Shown one piece after another: positions 31,920 to 42,053 of a stretch of 64,000 bases of DNA (within the stretch, counting starts at the first letter, position 1; each line of letters begins with the position of its first letter). The DNA comes from Chimonanthus salicifolius (taxonomy: Eukaryota; Streptophyta; Magnoliopsida; Laurales; Calycanthaceae). The stretch spans positions 26,219,043-26,283,042 of the forward strand of contig CM023539.1 of assembly GCA_013350335.1 (NCBI GenBank), given 5' to 3'. The position numbers were made by a program, and so were the translations under genes. The notes beneath the pieces were generated by a model. The model saw nothing but the letters and a program-made list of their open reading frames with translations. It was not told the origin of the DNA and made no database searches.

Positions 31920-34900
31920 TGTAGTGGCCCGGAATTTTTAAATTAATATAAATGTGGATATTATTTATTTTAGTGATGGAAATTAGAAAATTTGCGGATT
32001 AGATGGTAAATGGGCCAAAGTCTGGGCAAAGGCCCAAGTATGGCCCAATGGATTATGGAGTTGATTTAAATTCATTTAAAGGGGCAATGAGGGTTAAAAG
32101 GGTCAAGAATGGTCAAATTGGGTCAAATACCCATTTGGGACCCAATGGGTCAAGATGGTTAAGCTCTAAGGTAAATGGGTAAGATGAAAGTGTAATTGGG
32201 CCATGGGCCCAATGGTGATTCATTTAGAATGAATGGAATGAAATTTAAATTATCTAAGTTATTTGGAATTAAAACAAGGTGATGTGGCCAAGTGGGACCC
32301 ACCTCCACCTCATCAAGTGGGGTGGCGTGTGGACCAAGGATTGGTGGGGCCGGCCACTATGGTGGAATTAGTCAACCATGGGTGGATGTATGAAGGTGAT
32401 TTAAGTAAATGGAATTAAGTTAAAATGGGAATTAATTAAATTAACCTAAGTTAATTATCTAGTTAATTAATTAAATAAATTATTCAAATGAGGGTCAAAG
32501 GTGGTCAAATGGTCAAAGGACCAAAAGCCATGTTATCTTTAAAGACACCAAAACGTTGGGCATGGTACCATAAAGCATAAAGTAAAAAAAAAAAAATGAA
32601 AATATCCCATGGGTTGGTGGGAGGAGTTATTGTGGAAAATATCTTAAGCAATCAAGAGGTGAGATGACTTTTCATCTCACTCTCTCCATTCCAACGAGCT
32701 CTTCACTCTCTCCCTCTTTTCATCTCTACCACCGTCCCACACTAGGAGATGAAAGAAAGGAAGAAAACCAAGAGAAAGAAGAAGAAAAGTTTGGAAGAAA
32801 AGAGAGGGAAGTGCAAGGGTAAGCCATTACACCAAGGTCAAGACTAGGTACTTGTGTTTTTTTTCTCATCTCCATCCTCTTTTCTCTCTCTCTCAATTTA
32901 AACCCTAACTTGGTTGATCCTAAGGTTGGGGGTTGCCACCATTGATCAAGCCTCTTGACCTATTAAAGATCAAGAGGAAGGAGAGAGGAGGCTAAGGAAA
33001 CCAACGGGAGCGGCGGAAGTCGGAGGAGACAACGGATTGTGAGTATTTCTTAAACAAGAAATTTTGGATTTTTAGGGTTTAAGATTTGGAATTTATTTTT
33101 GTAGAATTTAATGGTGGTTACATAAATTTATGCCATGGATGTTAAACCCATCAAATGAGAGGGTGGAAGATGGAGGAAACCCTAAATGGGTAAATTAGGG
33201 TTAGGGTAAGAAAATAAATAAATGGATTATGTGCATTGGGTAATTTATGAAATTAAGAATGGAATTAGGTTATCGGAAGGAAATCATGGGCCATACATGG
33301 CCGAACCCCATGGTGGGTGATTAGCTAGTTGATGTAAACAATTAGGGTTTTAAAAAATGGAAGACAATGAGGGTTTCTAGCTAATGAAATTTAGGGTTGT
33401 GAATGAATGCATGTGGGTAAGTTTTAAAATGGTTTTATGATGAAAATGCAAATGGATTTTATGGCATTGGAAGGTATAAAAGAGAGTGACATATGAACCA
33501 TGGGTTCGGCCATGGTGTATGGCCGAACCCTAGGTTGTTGTGTGTGAAGTTAATTAGGGTTTTAGGGTATGAAGCCATGGAAAAATGGGAAGATTGATGA
33601 AATTAATATTTTGGTGAATGTAGGTATTTTGGAGCAATGAATGGTGGATCATGAACCATGGGTTCGGCCATGGTAAATGGCCGAACCCTATGGTGATGTA
33701 ATGGTGATCAAATGATGGGTTTAAAGGATGGAAAAGATGGATTAATGTGTTAATGAGTTAGGGTTTCAAATGAACAAATGTAGTGATCCAAATGGGGCTA
33801 AGAGTGGTGGTTTAAGAGTGTGATTTAAGCCACCTCAAGGAAGGATTTATTTTGGATCTAAATGGTGTAAATAGATCCAAGAAAAATGGGGAAAGGACAC
33901 CGTGGGTTCAGCCATGGTGGATGGCCGAACCCATGGCCCAATTGTGATCCATTTTGGTGGGTTAAATTGGATGATGAATGGTGTGTGTGTGTGGCCTCCA
34001 AAGGAAATGAATGAGTAATGGACTCATTGAAGTTAAATACATGAGGTAAATCCCATGGGAAGAGTTGATGAATTAGGTATTTTGAACCCATGGCCATTGG
34101 TGAACCATTTAAATGGTTAAGTATGGGGTTATGGATGGGTTTAAATGAATAATGGTGAAATTAATAAAAAGACTAATTTTAATGATGTTATGACATGGTT
34201 CAATGGGTCATTAATGGACCTAAGTTAGGGATCTAAGTCTATGATCAATTATGGATTAAGTCATGCATGGATAAACGAGTGTTTAATCATGGAAAATGAG
34301 GTAGTGGCAAAATCGTAATTAGTGGCCAAATTCAAGAATTCCATGAAAATTGATCATGGACTTAGGGGATCTAATGTAATAACCTTATAAGTGATTAATA
34401 AAGCCTAGCGTGGCCGAATTTTAAGACTTATGGGATTAAAAGGTTTAATAGATGACATGGGGACCCACAAAACCTAAATAGTGACCGGTTTTTCATATGG
34501 GCTTAGAAATGGTTAAAACTTGAACTGATTTGGAAATTTAATAAGGTATTGGATATCGCGGATAGTACGCGTGACGGTAGCCGGACTATTGCGCGAAAAC
34601 GAAACGAAGACGCGAGTCGGTATTCGGTAGGATTCTAACCTTTTTGTAAGCCATGGATTGAGTGATGGTTTCTTTAAATTATTTTGGAAATTATATGGTT
34701 TGTTTTAAGATTGGTTTTGAATTATGTATTATATAGGGGTTTTTACTTGATTTATTCTGGTAAGCATATAATTGGTTTAAAATGGGTTTTAAGTCTATGA
34801 TGTGCGTATTGAGGCTTTGCTTGATCTACTTTTGATAATCAAGTCATATGTTTTATTGATGGAATTTTTAAATGCCATGGTTGGTTATTATATTCATTAC

Positions 34901-35941
34901 ATGGCATATGGCATCTACATCTCATGCATGACATGGGAGGGATATGGCATGTGAAGGATGAAATGAAACCGGAGTCCATACTCCGTCGGGGCGACCGATA
35001 AACAGGCATGGGGACATTACGATGTGTTTGACTCATCAGGGATGATGTATGGATTATTATACCTTGATGATGGTTTTTCCATCAAGGGGAATGTTGTATT
35101 TATTGTTATACCTTGATGATGGTTCTTCCATCAAGGGGGATATTGTATTGGTGGTTACACCTTGACGAGGCCTTACCGTCAAGGGGGATGTTGTATTTAT
35201 TGTTATACCTTGATGATGGTTCTTCCATCAAGGGGGATATTGTATTTGTGGTTACACCTTGACGAAGCCTTACCGTCAAGGGGGATATGGCATCGGGATA
35301 GTAAGGATGATGGTGGGATTCATAACACAGACACCCATGGCATGGCATTCATTCTATGGCTTTTCGCTATGTATTATCTATATGCTATGTTATCACTAAT
35401 CCATGTGTTAGCCCTACTCGGAGTCCTACTGGGCGCGTGGTCTAACGCCCTACTTCTACCTTAGCTGACGATGCAGGAGATTGTGGAACGGAAGGACAGG
35501 ACGGGAGTCAAGCTTAGGAGCTTGGGAAGGCGGACTAATTATTTTGTTTAAGTTTATTTTGGGAAAATGTGTATTTGTATAATTTAGCTTGTCGGAAATG
35601 TAATAACTTAGATGTCTTGCTATGTTTTATAAATTATTTTGGAAAGTACGGTATGAGGGCATTTTAGTAATTTAATGGATATCTCTTCCCTGTTATCTGA
35701 AAATTGGTAGGATAGTGTCTATTATCATCCGCATTGATTTTTATGTGTTGCGAGCTTACTTTCTACGCGTGAACCGTACTCGTGGATTTATGTTCCACGC
35801 ACGCGTAGGGTTGGCCAGTTAAGGACCGGGCTTTAGAAGCTCGGACCTTAACTCGCATCGTGACGTCCGTGCCCTTTGTCACTTTTACGTTAAAAAAAAA
35901 AAATTAGACTCTGATTATGGTGAAAAGGGGCGGGTGTTACA
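31920..35941 (+). repeat. 3' LTR of the Tekay-type element
   Basis: 4022 bp, starting TGTAGTGGCCCGG and ending GGGCGGGTGTTACA, followed by TSD TGGAT. Relative to the 5' LTR it has lost 16 bp at 33294 (one hairpin arm) and one A in a poly-A run, plus about 45 base changes. The CTTGAYG hairpin array is at 35058-35283; here unit 3 is CTTGACG/CGTCAAG, while the 5' LTR has CTTGATG/CGTCAAG. Confidence 0.93.
35058..35283 (+). repeat. Array of five CTTGAYG hairpins in 3' LTR
   Basis: Units near 35060, 35110, 35158, 35205 and 35254. Units 1, 2 and 4 pair T-A at the sixth stem position; units 3 and 5 pair C-G. Confidence 0.88.
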
Positions 35942-36902
35942 TGGATGGCTGACTCCACTGACATAATTCAAGTGAGTAGAAAGACCTTAGCAGACTCATT
36001 TCCATTACCCTATTTATCTATGGAAAATAAATACTGAGTTTTGAGGATAGTTTATATGTATGTGATTTAAATAGAAAATTTACAAGTTTACCCTATTTTA
36101 TAGATTTTCTGTGAAAACTAGCTGGATGAAGGTGATGAGACTCAACTTGACCTATATTTTGGGGTTATTTTGGAAACTATTAAACTCTAGGACGAAAATA
36201 GGACCCATGGACATAAATGGATGGAAATGACTAAGTGGGAACAGAAAGATAGACCTGACTTCGGTTACTTGTAAGGGATGTGACATGTTCTAACTATTAG
36301 AACGTAAGCAATAAAAGGTCTCAAGGAGTTGAGGCCTAGTAGTCTATAAAGCAGTGTGGGACCCATTTAACCGTCTAGAGGGTAATAGGTTCAGTTGACT
36401 GGACACAAGTGTGATTATCCTATGTCAAGCCAAGTTGTGATATATGTTGTAGTTATGCATGCATGTGATTTATGTCGTGTTAACAAGCCTGTGCATGATA
36501 TGAAAAATTTGAAATGTTCTGGGGTGGAAACCGGAATTTTATACCAGTGGATGGTAAGTCCTCTCCAGTGTAAACCTTATGTGAAAAGGGCACATGGAGT
36601 ATGTGTAAGTGAACAGAGGTTGTGAATTGTTCCCAGGTTATGGGAATTTAGTAATTGGAAATATGTTAACTGCCTACGCAACACATCTATAAATTGGTGA
36701 GAAAGCTCTTGCAAGATGTTCATTTTGTCCATGTCAAGACCTAATGCATTCGAGGTTGAGTGGGATACCCCGTACCTGATACAGTTGAGATTGAGTAAGA
36801 TACCTCAATGGGGTTGAGTGGTATACTCCAGTGTGAAATGAGGTTATTGGAAGCCTCAGACATGCAGTATAAGTAGAAAGAAAAGAACAAATAGTAAAGT
36901 AG

Positions 36903-37145
36903 GCCATGTTTTGGGTCATATGAGTCGGGTTTGCGGGTCGGGTCGGGTTGGGAAATTTACAAGTTAACCCGACCTGACCCGGCTGAAATGGGTTCAAAAT
37001 AAAGGTCAGGTCAGAATTTGGGTTGAGTCGGGTTAGAATTCAAGTCGGGCCAGATTGAGAATTTTAGGTCAATAATTCGAGTTGGGTCAGGTTGGTTTTT
37101 AAGAAACTCGACCCGACCCTACCCGATATCAGCCCTAGCCATGTT
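36903..37145. repeat. 8-bp target duplications GCCATGTT around a MITE
   Basis: GCCATGTT occurs at 36903-36910 and again at 37138-37145, immediately flanking the 227-bp insert. Confidence 0.8.
36911..37137. mobile_element. hAT-type MITE, 227 bp
   Basis: The insert has 8-bp target duplications and subterminal inverted repeats built of GGGTCGGG. The left end reads TTGGGTCATATGAGTCGGG and, further in, GGGTCGGGTCGGGTTGGG. The right end in reverse reads TAGGGCTGATATCGGGTAGG then GTCGGGTCGAG. It codes for nothing. The 8-bp duplication and TAGGGCTG-like terminus fit the hAT superfamily; the left terminus has diverged. Confidence 0.72.
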
Positions 37146-38221
37146 ATTTTAATGTTCTTATTAAACTACATTGTAACATTGATATTGTGTTATTTGAGAA
37201 ACTTGTGAATTATTTAACTCTCTTCAATGAGATGTAGCTCACGTCCCTTATAATGCAGAACATGTGCAAGAGGAGGGAACGGATGATCCCTCTACGACGC
37301 CTTAGGCGATGGAATCCCTAGATTTCAGAGTGTTTAACCGTGACTGGATATTTGGATATTATGCTTAATTTGTAATTTTGATATAAACATGCCATGTAAT
37401 ACTCCAACCCTTATTAGTGACTGATTATGATTAATTATAGATTAATTGCATAATTCTAAAGTTGTTAACTGCGATTTGTGATCCGTTAATCATAAAGATT
37501 ACGTAGAGGGCTTTTAGAAGAGTCCAAGTTTGGACCGATCCGAGCTTGTTAGCTCATTGATCTGACTTAATAAAAGTTTGAATGGCAAAATTGTAAATAA
37601 CTGAACTTTAGCCCTTTGTGACCTCCATGCTATTTTTATTAGGAAAACTTATTATTTGAATCACTTGAACTCTCAAATTGCACATATTTGATGAGTTTTA
37701 AAGTTGAGTCCAACGGATTTTTCAATTTGTTAATTTGACCATATTTGGGGGATCTTTATTTATAAAACTTTAAATTTTTAAGTAACCATGAAAGTAAAAA
37801 ATTTACAAGAAAATAGTTTGTGTTCAATCAATGTTGAACCTGACTATTCCATGTTTTTATATTTTCACAATGAAGTGAGGGACTCTCAAACTGCACGGTT
37901 GAGTGTGGACCATCGTTTAACGTGCACACTTAAACACATGTTTTCACTTGAACGGGCTTTTGACTTCAAAATTTTCGGGCTTTAGAACATTTTCATGAGG
38001 AAAATTTGCCCAACATATTTGCAGAGTCGGATTTTCGCTAAAGGATCTTTCAAATCTATGGAAATTTGACAAAAACGTCATTTTCGGTTAAATCAACAGA
38101 TTTTTTCTGTGTATTGCTCTTCAGATTTTGATGGCTTGATTAGTTCTTAGCACCCAACCCAGTGGACTAGTCAGATTTATCCGATGGATGTTTTTGAAAA
38201 ATAAATTAAAGAGAAAAAGAC

Positions 38222-38346
38222 AAAAATAATATTTTAGATAAACAACAAAGATAATGTGTTAGATAAACATCAAGAATAATATTTTGGATAAATATCAAAG
38301 ATAATATTTTGGATAAATATCAACGATAATGTTTTGGATAAACATC
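38222..38346 (+). repeat. 25-bp tandem repeat, five exact-length units
   Basis: Five 25-bp units with consensus AAAGATAATATTTTGGATAAATATC start at 38222, 38247, 38272, 38297 and 38322. Units differ at one to six positions. The array lies 40 bases upstream of the TATA box, in the U3 of the LTR, and is not present in copy A. Confidence 0.92.
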
Positions 38347-38387
38347 ATCCAAAACTTTGGTTATGCTTATCCATTCATCATTTCCCT

Positions 38388-38400
38388 TATAAAAAGGGAT
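38388..38400 (+). promoter_or_regulatory. TATA box of G1-type LTR copy B
   Basis: CCTTATAAAAAGGGATAGG is followed 40-70 bases later by a CT-rich tract (38430-38461), the usual plant LTR promoter layout. Confidence 0.6.
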
Positions 38401-38471
38401 AGGACCCCTCCCTCATGTAAACATTTTCTCTCTCTCATGCAATGTCTTTCCTCCCTCTCCTGTGTTTTCAT

Positions 38472-39221
38472 TGATGTGCAAATTTTACATTTATAATCTC
38501 GCAAGCGCACGAACCATTTAATAGTATAGTGATTGCGTGCAAGATCGAACCCAAAGGAAATCCACAAAATATATGTTTAAATTAAATCGATACCTTTAAA
38601 AAGATGTAATCTTAAGAAATCAAATTCATGGAATTATAATTTTAATTAAGATCTTAGAAAGTCAAATTTAACACCATTATTATTTAACTTATGAATTTAA
38701 CAAGTCAAGAATCAAATCCATCTTCTTTTTATTAAATTGGCGAAACAAGAATAATGGTAGTCTCGTCTTAATTTAAAATCACATGTTTGAAGATTAAAAT
38801 AACATAATGCCAACCCTAGTTAAAGAATCTTGAGAGAAAGAGTTTGATTACAAAGAATTAAAAATTAAATATTAAATGTACAAGATTCATAACAAAAACA
38901 TATATTGAACAATTTTTATACAATCAACATATAAACTAACTAATGCAACTAAAGACAGCAAATAAATTGACAAATAAAGTAAATGACAGAATAAATAATT
39001 GCATAATTTAAAGGTTGTTATGGAATTTTTCTCTCATCGCCCAAAATGAATAAATAAATAAGAAACCTAGATCTGAAAGTCAATGCATAGAATTCAAAAA
39101 TCAATTTACACCTTTTAATTAAAATTCATATCCATAGATCTAATTAAAGTTTGAATCTTAGATTCAACATTCATAACCTAAGACTTTAATTAAATAAAGA
39201 ATACAAATTAAAAATTAAAGT
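38472..39221 (-). mobile_element. Tat/Athila-type LTR, left part (3' end, reverse strand)
   Basis: It starts TGATGTGCAAATTTTACA on the plus strand and shares the 'ctcgcaag.gcacgaac.atttaat.gtatag' block with 1884-2010. The sequence is AT-rich and non-coding. It is interrupted at 39222 by copia-2 and continues at 60894. Left flank TTCAT and right flank TTTTT do not match, so no duplication can be claimed. Confidence 0.6.
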
Positions 39222-40992
39222 TGTTAGTGCCGAGGCTTGCCGGGTCCCTAAAGTTTGTCAATTCCATGACTCGGGAAGAAGCACTTGCTAGAAGACTTGA
39301 AAACTCAAGGTAATCAAGAAATAAGATCAACTCCACCAGGTTCGAAGCTCATCGTGTATGTTAATCACAACAGGTATTTGGCCATAGATGACTTTGGGTG
39401 GTACCCACACCTTTAGAGGACAATTCCTAGGCTTAGTTGAACAAATGGTAAAATCATGAAAATGCCTAGAGAGGAAGCTTGAAAGTGAATTCGAAGCGAA
39501 CTTCGAAATATAAATTAAGTTCACTGTCAGCTCGACCAGTCGTTCTCACCGACCTCTCGGTGGAGATAGGATCGACCCATCGTGGTTAAAGACTGGTCGG
39601 CCAGATTGACAAAGATTCTGGAACATTGAACTATCATTCTGGGTATGCCTCTAATCGAGAGTCTCGTATGCACCGACCCCTCAGTGAAAGGCTGAAACAA
39701 CCCATCTTGGTCAATGACTCTTCGATAAAGCCTTATGAGTTCTGGAACTTAGAACTCAGTAGACTCTCAAGAAAACAAACATATCGGTAATACAGACCGA
39801 TTGAGAGTAGCAGGACCGACACCTCGATAAAGGGCAACAAATCGTTCTGGGTAAGACTAGTTTCTGGACTTGAAACTCTGTCAGTATGGTGTTGCCCCAG
39901 ACCGAGCCTCTCGTATGGACCGACCTCTTGGTGCCATGACTGTCGACCCATCGGTAACACAGACCTGTAGGTCAAATATAAATTGTGCCGTTAAAAGTGC
40001 ATTTAATGCTCAACGATTAGGTAGTTGAACGGTAATATTTTAGTCACCGACCCCTCGGTGCGCCCGACCTGTCGGCACTGGACGGTCCTGAAAAATTGGT
40101 TGTCTTCTCTATAAATATAAATCTTTGTGCAGCCAGTTGGTATCCTATGGCAAATCCGTTGGTCCCTCATCATTATTAGTGAGCTTACACAAGGGCCACC
40201 AAAAGATCACTCTCTCTTTTGTGCCTATACCTGGGAAATCTAATACAACCAATCATATGGATTGAGTTTGTGAGAGGGAGAGGAGAAAGGATAATCAACT
40301 AGGATAGATATTGGGTGGATCTTGGAGAAACACATATCAACGAGAAAGAGCTACAAAAGCAAGTGCTTCTTGATTTTAAGTTTATTTAAAACCTTTGTCC
40401 TGTGAAAGTGGATTAATAAGGCTTGGCTCCGGAACCACTATTAAAAATCTAGAGCGTCGTCTCTAGCCCATATGGTGGGTGGAATTCCCAGCCAAATGAA
40501 TATGTGGAATTCTTATTCTATATGTAGTGGGTGAAATTCCCAGCCAAATTAGTGAGGTGAAATTCCTACTCTAAATGTGAGGGTGTAAGTCCCCACTTAG
40601 TGGATTTGGAGATAGCTCAAGGTTGAGCTAGTCCTAACAGTGAATGTAGGTTGCCTAACCGAACCATTATAAATTTTGACTTATGGTGTTTGATCATTGT
40701 GTTTTTGTGTTTTCGTATTTAAGCACACTTCTCAACACACATCACTTTTCATTTGATTATCTTTATTTATACATTGTATGCAAGCATGGATAATCAATCA
40801 ATATGCAAAAAGATCTAAACTTATTGTGATTATTTAAGTAATTAAAAATAATTTATCACACTAAACAAATTTCTTGATTAATATTACTATTCCGTTGCAC
40901 TTAAAATGTAAACAATCAAGAAATTTGTAAACACCATGGAAAGAGAGATTTACCTATTCAAACCCCCCCCCCCCGGGATCCGCGCTAGAACA
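39222..40992 (+). repeat. 5' LTR of copia-2
   Basis: It starts TGTTAGTGCC. The 3' end is approximate, after a run of 12 C (40963-40974) and the SIRE-type 'acctattca' block. It contains a TATA box at 40108-40117 and repeated CCGACC..TCGG motifs between 39547 and 40077, including a perfect CACCGA-CCCC-TCGGTG hairpin at 40045-40060. Confidence 0.8.
40108..40117 (+). promoter_or_regulatory. TATA box in copia-2 5' LTR
   Basis: CTCTATAAATATAAA. The same spot in the 3' LTR reads CTCTATAAATACC at 60685-60697. Confidence 0.65.
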
Positions 40993-42053
40993 ATGGCTAT
41001 GATAAAAAAAGCCATGATATTTCCAAACTTCAATGAGTGATGAAAAATGTAAAGCAATCATGAAAAACTTTAAATGTTTTCATCAATAAATATATTTGGA
41101 AATAGGTGAATAGAAAGTGGTCTAAGCCTATGGAAGAGGTATTTGATAAACCTTCAATTTCCATGACCACTCCGCCCAAAGACCAAATAGCTTGGACCAG
41201 TGATGAAGTGACTATGTACTTTAATCAAACACTAGTAGCATTCATCAGTGTTGTTTCATAATATGTTCTTAAGACATTTAAAAAGATATGAAACAACAAA
41301 AGGTGGCTGAAAGAATCCACGAAAAATTGTCTCTTCTAGCCCAATGGATGACATCACCTATCATGACCAATTTGTGTACTGAGAGAATAGGTGACTGACT
41401 ACAGTTCATCCATTGAAAAAGCCCAAGCTAAATTCTCTAGAGAAGAAAAGGATGGAGTAAAGGAACTTGATGAGGGGGGTAACCTCCAAGTATCCTATAA
41501 GGCCATGTACCAAAATGTTTGCCTCTTATGTTAGGTCAACAACATGGTACAAAATCTGGTGTTTTGATTTAAAAAATCAAATGGGAAGGCATCCAAGATT
41601 AAAACCAGATTTGATAAAAGGCCATCACTGGATTGTGGACGTAGATTCCAAGTCTCACAATGTTATCTTTAAATGTGTAAAGGGCTACCATTGTTGGTAT
41701 CACATTTGAAACATGTTTTTGGAATCACCTGTGTATCTTACCTTCAATCCATGTTCTTGTTTAATCGTTGGATTGATCTAGTGTAAGATACTCGTGTACA
41801 TGAAGGTTTGCATTATAGTATTGGAATATACTTATACCATTTCATTTTGTATGCCATGTGATTTGAGCATCTTTAAGAAATGAATATAGTTTGTGCATTA
41901 CCTCGTGAATAGGGTGTGTATGGTACACATACACAGTATCGTTTCATTCCAAGTTCTTAAACTTGTGAATCCCTTGAGGAATGAAACATGCTCTATGTCT
42001 TTAAATGGATTTTTTTTGTTTGGTATGAATTATGAAAGATCTATTTTTCATTT
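40993..42053 (+). pseudogene. Decayed copia-2 5' internal region, possible gag remnant
   Basis: Short readable pieces such as PKDQIAWTSDEVTMYFNQTL and, further on, YSSSIEKAQAKFSREEKDG fall where copia gag should be and loosely recall its alpha-helical part. Stops and frameshifts are dense. No primer site like the SIRE one at 49674 is visible. The gag assignment is weak and rests mainly on position. Confidence 0.3.

Larger units (their letters stand above)
13142..35941 (+). mobile_element. Tekay-type LTR retrotransposon, full length, split by a nested element
   Basis: LTRs at 13142-17180 (4039 bp) and 31920-35941 (4022 bp) bound an internal region with a Met-type primer site, a polypurine end, a gag-like zinc-knuckle remnant and a truncated integrase/chromodomain. 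TSD TGGAT. Without the 10.8-kb nested insertion and its duplicated 5 bp the element is about 12.0 kb. By-eye comparison finds roughly 45 LTR differences, about 1.1%. At 1.3e-8 substitutions per site per year (an assumed plant LTR rate) that is about 0.4 million years. It lacks a full pol and is non-autonomous. Confidence 0.92.
35942..37540 (+). mobile_element. G1-type LTR copy A, right part
   Basis: It resumes the LTR interrupted at 13141, beginning with the TGGAT duplication. 35942-36150 matches 63296-63500 in the other copy ('gacataatt.aa', 'ttccattaccct', 'ggaaaataaatac', 'gagactcaacttga'). It contains the MITE at 36911. No clear TG..CA end is visible; the boundary with copy B lies somewhere in 37390-37560. 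The rest is non-coding and AT-rich. Confidence 0.55.
37541..38471 (+). mobile_element. G1-type LTR copy B, left part
   Basis: It aligns to 11550-12240: 'ttttcacttgaa.gg', 'catttgcagagtcggattttcgctaaagga' against 'catatctgcgaagtcagattttccc', and 'cagattttgatggcttgatt' against 'cagattttgacggctttatc'. A 25-bp tandem repeat and a TATA box follow. It is split at 38471 by a reverse Tat-type LTR and resumes at 62620. Confidence 0.6.

Noticed and set aside
36341..36352. TATA-like TCTATAAAGCAG
   Set aside because: It is downstream of the presumed promoter region of the G1-type LTR and has no CT-rich leader after it; not enough to call a promoter.
40963..40984. Poly-C followed by CCCGGGATCC, looking like a cloning polylinker
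   Set aside because: The C run sits at the 'cctattca(c/a)cccc' LTR end found in all SIRE-like LTRs here; a chance SmaI/BamHI-like string after slippage is enough.
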